This document shows positions 31,223-36,605 of a DNA stretch of 36,605 bases, in pieces. The translations under genes were made by a program, and so were the position numbers. Where the stretch lies: assembly GCA_015067885.1 (NCBI GenBank), contig SVLO01000002.1:1-36605 (forward strand), in the 5' to 3' direction. A model generated the notes under the pieces. It was not told the origin of the DNA and did not search any database. It saw nothing but the letters and a program-made list of their open reading frames with translations. Within the stretch, counting starts at the first letter, position 1, and the number at the start of each line of letters is the position of its first letter. Origin of the DNA: Oscillospiraceae bacterium. Lineage in GTDB: Bacteria > Bacillota > Clostridia > Oscillospirales > Oscillospiraceae.

Positions 31223-32623
31223 TTAGAAGCGGAAATAGAGGAAGGGGTTGTAGGTGCTGGCCACCAAATAGCCGGTGCAGACCATCAGGCCCGCGATCAC
31301 CAGCACAAGGCACACCACCTTCTGCGCGGTGGCGGGCAATTTTTGATAGAGCCTCTTGCCCGCCGGGGTGGCGGCCAGGACGGCCACCGCCAAAATGGGC
31401 AGATAACTGGTCAGGTAGTAAATAAACGTGCTGTTGACTCCCGGCACCCCGCCAAGGCCGAACATGACCCGCAGGTAGGCGCTCATCTGGCCGAAATCCT
31501 CCAGGGCGAAGATGGCCCAGCTGACCAGCACCAAAAACAGCGTGTAGACATGGGCCACCACGGCGGGAGCTTTTTTCAGCCACTTGCCAAGCAGGAACTT
31601 TTCCAGCACCAGCAGCACGAAGAAGTAAAGGCCCCAAATCAGGTAGTTCCAACTGGCACCGTGCCAAATGCCGGTTGCCGCCCACACCATCAGCAGGTTG
31701 AAGATCCACCGGGGCTTGGAGCAGCGGTTGCCGCCCAGGGGGATGTAGAGATATTCCCGGAACCAGGTACCCAGCGAGATGTGCCAGCGGCGCCAAAACT
31801 CGGTGATACTCTTGGAAATATAGGGGTAGTTGAAGTTCTCCAAAAACTCAAAGCCGAACATCCGGCCCAGGCCGGTGGCCATATCGGAGTAGCCGGAGAA
31901 GTCGAAGTACAACTGCAGGGAGAATGCGATGATACCCAGCCACGCGCCGGCCACCGTCAGCTCGCCGGGGGCCATGGCCTTATAGCTGTCCCAAAGCATA
32001 CCCACGTTGTTGGCCAGCAGCAGTTTTTTGCCCAGGCCCACCATGAAGATCTGCACGCCGGCGGCAAATTTGTCCACCGAGGTGGTGCGCTCGTCGATCT
32101 GGTCGCCCAAATCCTTGTACTTGATGATGGGGCCGGCAATGAGCTGGGGAAACAGGGTGACGAAGGTGCCGAAGTTCAGGATGGAACGCTGGGCGCGGGC
32201 ATCCCCGCGGTACACGTCCACCGTATAGCTCATGGTCTGGAAGGTGTAAAAGGAGATGCCGATGGGCAGGTGGATGCCCAAAATGGGGGCGGGGATTCCG
32301 ATGGCCTGCAGAGAGCCGGCCAAAAAGTCCCAGTACTTGAAGAAAATCAGCAAAGCCAGGTTGAAGAAAATGGAGCTGCCCACCGTCCATTTGGCGGCGG
32401 TAATATTCCCTTTCTCCTTAAACCGCTCCACCAGCACACCATGGGTATAGTCAATGATGGTGGAAATAAACATGATGGCGACATACTCCTGTTCCCCCCA
32501 GTAGTAGAAGAACAGTGAGGCCACCAGCAGCACCAAATTGCGGAATCGACGCTGTACCATGAAGTAGACGCCCATGGTAAGCACCAAAAAGTAGAACATA
32601 AATACAGGGGTGGAAAAGACCAT
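31223..32623 (-). CDS. MBOAT-family membrane-bound O-acyltransferase (AlgI/DltB-like)
   Basis: 466-residue polytopic membrane protein of the MBOAT family. Core blocks: DFSGYSDMATGLGRMFGF (241-258), EFWRRWHISLGTWFREYLYIPLGGNR (near 275-300) and the catalytic His321 in GIWHGASWNYLIWG. The start MVFSTPVFMFYF at 32623 is the common opening of AlgI-like proteins; 12 upstream codons overlap the intercistronic hairpin. An AGGA site lies nine bases upstream. With the DHHW protein downstream it forms an alginate-type acetyl transfer pair; no D-alanylation genes (dltA/C/D) are nearby, so DltB is unlikely. Confidence 0.93.
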   Translation of the reverse strand: MVFSTPVFMFYFLVLTMGVYFMVQRRFRNLVLLVASLFFYYWGEQEYVAIMFISTIIDYTHGVLVERFKEKGNITAAKWTVGSSIFFNLALLIFFKYWDFLAGSLQAIGIPAPILGIHLPIGISFYTFQTMSYTVDVYRGDARAQRSILNFGTFVTLFPQLIAGPIIKYKDLGDQIDERTTSVDKFAAGVQIFMVGLGKKLLLANNVGMLWDSYKAMAPGELTVAGAWLGIIAFSLQLYFDFSGYSDMATGLGRMFGFEFLENFNYPYISKSITEFWRRWHISLGTWFREYLYIPLGGNRCSKPRWIFNLLMVWAATGIWHGASWNYLIWGLYFFVLLVLEKFLLGKWLKKAPAVVAHVYTLFLVLVSWAIFALEDFGQMSAYLRVMFGLGGVPGVNSTFIYYLTSYLPILAVAVLAATPAGKRLYQKLPATAQKVVCLVLVIAGLMVCTGYLVASTYNPFLYFRF

Positions 32624-32649
32624 AAGCTCACATCCTGACGTGAAGTAGG

Positions 32650-32674
32650 TAGGCGACACCCGGAGTATCGCCTA
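32650..32674 (-). repeat. Intercistronic hairpin between lipoprotein and MBOAT genes
   Basis: TAGGCGACAC (32650-32659) pairs with GTATCGCCTA (32665-32674) across a 5-base loop, with one wobble pair in the transcript. There is no T run. It probably sets relative expression within the operon by processing or stability. Confidence 0.5.
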
Positions 32675-32685
32675 GCGCAGGGGAA

Positions 32686-33618
32686 TTAAAACAGGGCGTT
32701 GAAGTTGGCAACCACCTGGTCGGTCATACCGGACACCACGAACAGGGCCACGAAGTTGCCGTTGGAAACCACCTTGGCCTCGGTTTCCCAGGCCTCGATG
32801 ACCATGGGATAGTTGAAGTGGTTGTCCACCTGGGCGCTGATGCGGGCGTTGAAGATGGCCTTGACGGCGGCCACATCGGCGGCGTTGGCGCACTCCACCA
32901 TGACGATCTCGCAGGGGACGGCGGTCATCATGGGCATATAGGCCACCTTCTGCTTCAGGGAGATGGCGTTCAGGCCGGCATAGAAGGCGTCCAGCGCGTC
33001 GTTGTCCATGGCCACCATAGTGGGGGCGTTGTCGGGGTCGGTGAAGATGCCGTTGTAGAAGGCGTTCAGGTCCACCTTGGCGGGCGCCTCGGGGGCGGGC
33101 TGGGCGGGCTTCTCCTCAGGCTTGACCTCGGGAGCGGGGTCCTCGGGCTTGACCTCGGGGGCGGGCTGCTCCTCGGTCTTAATATTGCAGCGCACGGTGC
33201 AGTCCACGGTCATATCCGTCCCCTCCAGGGCGGCGGTGATGGTGGCGGTGCCGGCGGCCACGGCGGTGACCACGCCCTTCTCGTCCACGGTGGCCACGGC
33301 CTCATCACTGCTGCTCCACAGGATGACGGGGTCCTCCACGCCGGTGACCTCGGCCACCAGCTTATAGGAAGCACCGGCGGTCTTCAGGGTGAAGTCGGTC
33401 TTGTTCAGGGCAAGGGAGCGGATCACCTGAGGCAGCTCAACAGGAGGAACGTCCTCGTAGATGTCCGGGGTGGACGCCTCGGGCTGGGAGATGCTCACGT
33501 CGGGTTCCACCATGCTCTCCGAGCCGGACACAGGGGCCTTGTCGCCGCCGCAGGCGGTCAGCAGGGCCAGGGACAGCACCACGGCGGTGCCGAGGGAAAT
33601 CAGACGAATGTGTTTCAT
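32686..33618 (-). CDS. Lipoprotein with Ig-like (BIG2) domain and DUF4358 domain
   Basis: 310-residue surface lipoprotein. Signal peptide with lipobox LTAC and Cys23; a Ser/Pro/Glu-rich tether; a bacterial Ig-like domain (about 68-145) with LALNKTDFTLK, ILWSSSDEAVATVDEKGVVTA and GTATITAALEG; a Pro/Glu/Lys repeat spacer (PAPEVKPEDPAPEVKPEEKP, about 153-180); and a C-terminal DUF4358-like domain with EIVMVECANAADVAAVKAIF and FVALFVVSG. DUF4358 proteins often sit beside MBOAT/DHHW pairs in Clostridia (recalled), which suggests a helper or glycan-binding role in acetylation. First gene of the operon. The spacer would lift the C-terminal domain into or through the wall. Confidence 0.88.
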   Translation of the reverse strand: MKHIRLISLGTAVVLSLALLTACGGDKAPVSGSESMVEPDVSISQPEASTPDIYEDVPPVELPQVIRSLALNKTDFTLKTAGASYKLVAEVTGVEDPVILWSSSDEAVATVDEKGVVTAVAAGTATITAALEGTDMTVDCTVRCNIKTEEQPAPEVKPEDPAPEVKPEEKPAQPAPEAPAKVDLNAFYNGIFTDPDNAPTMVAMDNDALDAFYAGLNAISLKQKVAYMPMMTAVPCEIVMVECANAADVAAVKAIFNARISAQVDNHFNYPMVIEAWETEAKVVSNGNFVALFVVSGMTDQVVANFNALF

Positions 33619-33742
33619 AATGTACTCCTTTTCAGTTGTTCAAAACAATACGTTCAACCCTTTGACGGACAAGGGGGCAAAAAGTTCCCGGATATTTTAT
33701 CCCATTTTAGCAAAGTATGGCAGAGATTACAACAAAAGAAAA

Positions 33743-33767
33743 CCACCCGAGGGGGTACCTCGGGTGG
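33743..33767 (-). terminator. Terminator of the zinc-ribbon membrane protein gene
   Basis: 10-bp perfect stem CCACCCGAGG / CCTCGGGTGG with a 5-base loop, ending TTTTCTTTTGTTG on the minus strand, nine bases after the stop at 33777. Confidence 0.88.
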
Positions 33768-33776
33768 CAAAACAGG

Positions 33777-34334
33777 TTATTTGCTTTTACCACAGCTCCT
33801 GCAGACAGAGGCCGAGGCATCATTGGTCTGCCCACAAGAGCACATCCACCGGCTTGGGGTGGTGTAACGAGCCGGTTGCTCAAGATTTTCTTGTGCGCTG
33901 GATGTATCTTGATTTTCTTTCCGCAGCTCCTCGGTGCGGGATTCGGTAAGCAGCGCCACGTTGGCGGAAACGATGGCGTTCTTTGTGATGGAGGCCAAAG
34001 CATCAATCAAAAGCGCGAGAACATGGTACACACAGTATTCAATGAATGCATACAGCGCCCACGAAAAAACGGACGTAATGAATGTAACAATCCAAGCGGT
34101 TGAGTCGTTTTCGTAACCGCCATTATAATAGTCATTTGTCTGCATGGCATGCGAAGCATCCATGAAAGAGGCAATGAAACCCACCACGACCAATACAAAA
34201 AACAGGATTTTCCCCAATCGCTCCAGCCGTTCAGCCCAAGTATGCAGGTTGACTACCGTCGAATCCGGTTTTATGCAGTCTGACAAGTTTTTGGGAATTT
34301 CCTTGCCACTTTTTCCGGAAAACATATTTGCCAT
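33777..34334 (-). CDS. Two-helix membrane protein with C-terminal zinc ribbon, unknown function
   Basis: 185-residue protein not recognised as a named family. N-terminal cytoplasmic part (1-41), two hydrophobic segments (about 42-58 and 81-110), a polar Glu/Gln-rich helix and linker (131-160), and a C-terminal zinc ribbon with Cys165, Cys167, Cys178 and Cys181 (CxC-x10-CxxC). A short loop rich in Tyr/Asn/Asp (TNDYYNGGYENDS) joins the membrane segments outside. The start at 34334 follows AAGGAG. The gene is visibly less GC-rich than its neighbours. It is divergent from a small XRE regulator, and its predicted start of transcription lies inside a 32-bp palindrome. The zinc ribbon points to the cytoplasm if both helices cross; a sensory or membrane-scaffold role is conjecture. 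Confidence 0.75.
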   Translation of the reverse strand: MANMFSGKSGKEIPKNLSDCIKPDSTVVNLHTWAERLERLGKILFFVLVVVGFIASFMDASHAMQTNDYYNGGYENDSTAWIVTFITSVFSWALYAFIEYCVYHVLALLIDALASITKNAIVSANVALLTESRTEELRKENQDTSSAQENLEQPARYTTPSRWMCSCGQTNDASASVCRSCGKSK

Positions 34335-34352
34335 TTTGCTTTCTCCTTGCGC

Positions 34353-34384
34353 AATAATATTAACCAATATTGGTTAATATTATT
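34353..34384. promoter_or_regulatory. 32-bp perfect palindrome, probable operator
   Basis: AATAATATTAACCAAT (34353-34368) is followed directly by its exact reverse complement (34369-34384). It lies at the start point of the minus-strand membrane-protein gene and 50 bases before the divergent XRE regulator gene. A further half-like copy, AGTTAATAT, is at 34399-34407. The position fits a repressor site bound by the small XRE protein, controlling both genes. No T run follows either arm outside the palindrome itself, and the loop is zero, so a terminator is unlikely. Confidence 0.72.
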
Positions 34385-34389
34385 ATATA
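34360..34389 (+). promoter_or_regulatory. Possible promoter of the XRE regulator gene
   Basis: -35 TTAACC (34360-34365), 18-base spacer, -10 TATATA (34384-34389). Both elements overlap the palindrome, which would make the gene self-regulated. The match is moderate in an A+T-rich stretch. Confidence 0.35.
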
Positions 34390-34410
34390 CCGATTTCAGT
34401 TAATATGCAA
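34382..34410 (-). promoter_or_regulatory. sigma-A promoter of the zinc-ribbon membrane protein gene
   Basis: Minus strand -35 TTGCAT (34405-34410), 17-base spacer, -10 TATAAT (34382-34387). Transcription would begin near 34375, within the palindrome, a standard arrangement for repression. Confidence 0.7.
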
Positions 34411-34433
34411 GAGGAAAGTGAGGCTTGCGTATT

Positions 34434-34640
34434 ATGATTTCTTACGAAAATCTGTGGCGTACCATGCAGGAGAAGGGCGTGACCCAATACGCCCTCATCA
34501 AAAAGCACGGGGTCAGTCCCAGCCAGATCACCCGGCTTAAGCGCAACGAAAGCGTCAGCACCCACACCATCGAGATGTTCTGCCGGATTTTGGATTGCCG
34601 GGTGGAGGACATTATGGAATATATGAAAGATGACGAGTAA
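34434..34640 (+). CDS. Small XRE-family (Cro/C1-type) DNA-binding regulator
   Basis: 68-residue single-domain helix-turn-helix protein. The HTH spans about 17-37 (TQYALIKKHGVSPSQITRLKR), followed by the Cro/C1 pattern STHTIEMFCRILDCRVEDIMEYM, which is the TIxxICxxLxCxxxDI family ending. ATG 34434 is chosen (GAGG about 10 bases upstream); a TTG three codons earlier is possible. It probably binds the 34353-34384 palindrome and controls itself and the divergent membrane-protein gene (inference). A strong terminator overlaps the stop. Confidence 0.88.
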   Translation: MISYENLWRTMQEKGVTQYALIKKHGVSPSQITRLKRNESVSTHTIEMFCRILDCRVEDIMEYMKDDE

Positions 34641-34668
34641 ACCGGACAGGGTATCCTGTCCGGTTTTT
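34639..34668 (+). terminator. Terminator of the XRE regulator gene
   Basis: AAACCGGACAGG / CCTGTCCGGTTT with loop GTAT, then TTCTTG; the stem begins within the stop codon. Confidence 0.9.
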
Positions 34669-34690
34669 CTTGTTGATTTGTGATCTTAAA

Positions 34691-34715
34691 AGGCCCCCTT
34701 TACACAAGGGAGGCT
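34691..34715. repeat. Imperfect palindromic repeat remnant
   Basis: AGGCCCCCTT and AAGGGAGGCT flank a five-base loop with two mismatches. Units of the form AGGCTCCCTTGTGTAAAGGG are common intergenic repeats in gut Clostridia (recalled, not searched). Nothing else was seen between the regulator gene and the tRNA operon terminator. Confidence 0.35.
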
Positions 34716-34730
34716 CTGTACGAAAAAAAG

Positions 34731-34764
34731 AAACCCACCCAAGTCAAAAGACTTGGGTGGGTTT
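34731..34764 (-). terminator. Terminator of the tRNA operon
   Basis: 15-bp perfect stem AAACCCACCCAAGTC / GACTTGGGTGGGTTT with a 4-base loop (34746-34749), then CTTTTTTTCG on the minus strand. The stem touches the last base of tRNA-Val. Confidence 0.92.
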
Positions 34765-34839
34765 GGTGGAGACGACAGAACTCGAATCTGTGACCCCTTG
34801 CGTGTGAAGCAAGTGCTCTACCGGCTGAGCTACGCCTCC
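34764..34839 (-). tRNA. tRNA-Val (anticodon CAC)
   Basis: 76 bases with encoded CCA. Acceptor GGAGGCG pairs with CGTCTCC (one wobble), D stem GCTC/GAGC, anticodon stem CTTGC/GCAAG with loop TTCACAC (anticodon CAC). Last gene of the three-tRNA operon. Confidence 0.94.
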
Positions 34840-34862
34840 ATATAGAACGGCTGAAAAAAAGG

Positions 34863-34937
34863 TGGTGACCCGGACGGGAATCGAACCCGTGTTACCGCCG
34901 TGAAAGGGCGGTGTCTTAACCGCTTGACCACCGGGCC
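34863..34937 (-). tRNA. tRNA-Glu (anticodon TTC)
   Basis: 75 bases with encoded CCA. Acceptor GGCCCGG/CCGGGTC, anticodon stem CCGCC/GGCGG with loop CTTTCAC (anticodon TTC), T arm ACGGG-TTCGATT-CCCGT. Middle gene of the operon. Confidence 0.95.
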
Positions 34938-34978
34938 GTCAATAAACAGGGCAGGAACCTGTCCTGTTAAATTGTAAA

Positions 34979-35055
34979 TGGTAGCGGCACCTGGATTCGA
35001 ACCGGGGACACTACGGGTATGAACCGTATGCTCTAGCCACCTGAGCTATGCCGCC
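34979..35055 (-). tRNA. tRNA-Met (anticodon CAT), elongator-like
   Basis: 77 bases with encoded CCA. Acceptor GGCGGCA/TGCCGCT with a G-U first pair, D arm GCTC-AGGTGGCTA-GAGC, anticodon stem TACGG/CCGTA with loop TTCATAC (anticodon CAT). The form matches clostridial elongator tRNA-Met more than initiator tRNA (no C-A 1-72 mismatch, no GGG/CCC anticodon stem). The T stem CCCGG/CCAGG has a C-A mismatch in the middle. A tRNA-Ile2 identity (lysidine at C34) is not excluded. Confidence 0.9.
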
Positions 35056-35084
35056 ATATAGACCCCGCAAACAGGGCAAGGGAT

Positions 35085-35113
35085 AGTATAGCCGATTAAA
35101 AGCGGAATGTCAA
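35085..35113 (-). promoter_or_regulatory. Strong sigma-A promoter of the tRNA operon
   Basis: Minus strand -35 TTGACA (35108-35113), 17-base spacer, -10 TATACT (35085-35090), about 30 bases before tRNA-Met. It drives tRNA-Met, tRNA-Glu and tRNA-Val. Confidence 0.85.
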
Positions 35114-35163
35114 CAAGAAATTCAAAACTTTTGCGATTTTTTCTTGAGGGGCGACCCACACAC

Positions 35164-35192
35164 TTGTAATGCGTCTTTGTATATTGTAAACT
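35164..35192 (+). promoter_or_regulatory. Weak promoter candidate for the FAH-family gene
   Basis: -35 TTGTAA (35164-35169), 17-base spacer, -10 TAAACT (35187-35192). Only partial matches, but it is the best candidate before the gene at 35230. Confidence 0.3.
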
Positions 35193-35229
35193 GTTGGTAG
35201 AAAATTCCTTCGAAAAAGGAGCGCTTGCT

Positions 35230-36000
35230 ATGGCACGCTACATCCGGTTTTCCCTCAACGACCAAATTCGCTACGGCCGCCTGTCCGGGGACACGGTCTA
35301 TCCCCTGCTGGGCGACCTGTTTGCAGGCCGGGAGGAGGACGGCTCCGCCCTCCCCCTGTCCGACGTGACCCTGCTGGCCCCCTGTCAGCCCACCAAGCTT
35401 CTGTGTGTCGGTTTCAACTACCGGGACCACGCCGAGGAATTTGACCTGCCCGTCCCCGCCAAACCCAACGTCTTTATCAAGCCGTTGAGCGCCCTCATCG
35501 GCCCGGAACAGCCGGTTTTGTTCCCCAAGTCGCTGGCCCATCAGGTGGATTACGAGGCGGAGCTGGTCATTGTGATTGGCCGTCGGGCCCGGCACGTAAC
35601 GTTGGAGGAGGCCAACCACTATATTTTAGGCTACACCGTCGGCAATGACGTCACCGCCCGGGACCTGCAGGACAAAACCGGACAGTGGACGGTGTGCAAG
35701 GGGTTTGACACCTTCGCCCCCATTGGTCCGTGGATCGAAACGGCGGTGGACCCCAAGTCGGGTTTGGACATCTCCAGCTGGGTCAACGGCCAGCGGCGGC
35801 AACATTCCAACACCAAACATCTCATCTTCGACGCCCCCTACCTGGTCCACTATCTGTCCCAGGCTATGACACTGGAGCCGGGGGACGTCATCTTTACCGG
35901 CACCCCCTCCGGCATCGGCCCGGTGAACCCCGGCGACGTGATGGAGATGCGGATTCAGGGCATCGGTTCCCTGTGTAACCCCGTGGAAGCAGAAGTCTGA
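35230..36000 (+). CDS. Fumarylacetoacetate hydrolase (FAH) family protein
   Basis: 256-residue FAH-family enzyme of the kind that hydrolyses or decarboxylates acylpyruvates and 2-hydroxyhepta-2,4-diene-1,7-dioate-type acids. Motifs: LLCVGFNYRDHAEEF, FIKPLSALIGP, the metal-binding DYEAELVIVIGR, GYTVGNDVTARDLQ, and TGTPSGIGPVNPGDVMEM. Metal ligands Glu, Glu and Asp are present. The start at 35230 (MARYIRFS) has GGAG eight bases upstream; 12 further in-frame codons are not needed. A lipoprotein gene follows after 20 bases. No catabolic partners are visible, so the substrate is open. Confidence 0.93.
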   Translation: MARYIRFSLNDQIRYGRLSGDTVYPLLGDLFAGREEDGSALPLSDVTLLAPCQPTKLLCVGFNYRDHAEEFDLPVPAKPNVFIKPLSALIGPEQPVLFPKSLAHQVDYEAELVIVIGRRARHVTLEEANHYILGYTVGNDVTARDLQDKTGQWTVCKGFDTFAPIGPWIETAVDPKSGLDISSWVNGQRRQHSNTKHLIFDAPYLVHYLSQAMTLEPGDVIFTGTPSGIGPVNPGDVMEMRIQGIGSLCNPVEAEV

Positions 36001-36020
36001 CGACAGAAAGGAGTCTGCAC

Positions 36021-36605
36021 ATGAAAAAACTGGTTTTGTTCCTTGCGTTGGCCCTGTCCCTGTGCGCCTGCGCCCCCACCCAGCCCGCGAAAACGGACAC
36101 CACCACCGAATTTGAAAGCCAGGGCTTCACCCTCTCCGTCCCCAACGAGTATGTGGACCTGCTGATCGTGGACACCGAAGGCACTTCGTGGGGCAACAGC
36201 ACCTTCTTCGACGTCAGCGAGAAAGCCTCGGTAGAGGCCGCGAAGGAGCTTTGGCCCGACGACCCCACCATGGGCGGCGGCGCCCTGTTCAGCATCGGCG
36301 TGGTGGACGAGGCCAAATTCCACGACATGATGATCTGGGGTATGACCGGCGCTTACGTATTCGCCCGGGACGCCGAGGGCAACTATTACATCTACTACCA
36401 TCCCACCGACGTGCAGCTTATCCGCATGGACGAGCCTGCCGAGGGGGACTGGGAGCAGTGGCGCGAGCTGTGCGAGTGGGCATCTCAAGCAGAACAGTTT
36501 TTCGTGGACGACAACCCCGGCCTGACCCCCTATAAGCGCACCTACACCGACCTGGACTGCGCCCTGCACTACGCCGCCTATGGCGAGGGGTCGGCCCACC
36601 TGCAC
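36021..36605 (+). CDS. Lipoprotein of unknown function, partial (first 195 residues)
   Basis: A good open frame starts with ATG at 36021, seven bases after AAAGGAG, and runs uninterrupted to the window edge. The protein begins MKKLVLFLALALSLCAC; the lipobox LCAC gives Cys17 as lipidation site, followed by a Thr/Pro-rich tether. The exported part has a beta-rich look (FESQGFTLSVPNEYVDLLIVD) and contains acidic aromatic-rich stretches (NYYIYYHPTDVQLIRMD). The family was not recognised. It follows the FAH-family gene by 20 bases, so the two are probably co-transcribed. The end lies beyond the window. Confidence 0.82.
   Translation, partial: MKKLVLFLALALSLCACAPTQPAKTDTTTEFESQGFTLSVPNEYVDLLIVDTEGTSWGNSTFFDVSEKASVEAAKELWPDDPTMGGGALFSIGVVDEAKFHDMMIWGMTGAYVFARDAEGNYYIYYHPTDVQLIRMDEPAEGDWEQWRELCEWASQAEQFFVDDNPGLTPYKRTYTDLDCALHYAAYGEGSAHLH

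Noticed and set aside
35955..36605. 216-codon minus-strand frame at the right edge
   Set aside because: It lies opposite the lipoprotein gene starting at 36021, which has a ribosome site, signal peptide and lipobox; the minus frame has none.
1..36605. CRISPR array, insertion sequence, prophage, rRNA or replication origin
   Set aside because: No regularly spaced repeats, transposase, integrase, phage structural gene, rRNA sequence or DnaA-box cluster was found on reading through the window.

Overview
The window reads as chromosomal DNA of a GC-rich, endospore-forming, anaerobic Firmicute, most like gut Clostridia of the Oscillospiraceae/Eubacteriales type. The reasons are strong Shine-Dalgarno sites with A+T-rich sigma-A promoters, the sporulation cluster yabP-yabQ-divIC-yabR, long-form HPF, a Bacillus-type Pgi, hexosamine and sialic acid catabolism, and cell-surface lipoproteins. 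The species assignment is inference. No rRNA, CRISPR array, transposase, integrase or phage gene was seen.

Layout. (1) 1-4952: three tandem GH20 beta-N-acetylhexosaminidase paralogues on the minus strand (the first cut by the window edge), divergent from an AAC(3)-fold N-acetyltransferase; the shared intergenic region carries two promoters and a perfect inverted repeat. (2) 5160-10153: a complete branched-chain amino acid type ABC transporter operon (binding lipoprotein, LivH, LivM, LivG, LivF), with two large hairpins behind the binding-protein gene. (3) 10445-13361: nagA-nagB-nanA, an amino-sugar operon converting sialic acid and GlcNAc-6-P towards fructose-6-P. (4) 13532-15806: hpf, then yabR, divIC, yabQ and yabP, with a sigma-E-like promoter before yabP. 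(5) 15931-21374 (+): birA, pgeF and a single-chain purL. (6) 21425-26795 (-): greA, a LUD-domain protein and a divergent type IIA topoisomerase pair. (7) 26931-29773: a small P-loop protein, a creatininase-family amidohydrolase and pgi. (8) 29929-33618: tRNA-Val(GAC), then a minus-strand operon of a DUF4358/Ig-like lipoprotein, an MBOAT acyltransferase and a DHHW protein, which looks like an alginate-type O-acetylation module. (9) 33777-34640: a less GC-rich two-gene cassette, a membrane zinc-ribbon protein and a small XRE regulator, divergent across a 32-bp perfect palindrome. (10) 34764-36605: a tRNA operon (Met, Glu, Val), a fumarylacetoacetate-hydrolase family enzyme and the start of a lipoprotein gene cut by the window edge.

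How the genes fit together. GH20 enzymes release GlcNAc/GalNAc from glycans; NanA yields ManNAc; NagA and NagB deacetylate and deaminate the phosphosugar; Pgi sits at the fructose-6-P entry point. This is a coherent host-glycan amino-sugar theme, although nanE, nanK and a sugar transporter are not in the window. The best candidates for something undescribed are the palindrome-controlled membrane zinc-ribbon/XRE cassette, the GH20 trio with its divergent acetyltransferase, and the surface O-acetylation operon with its DUF4358 lipoprotein. All assignments come from reading motifs by eye; no database search was run.
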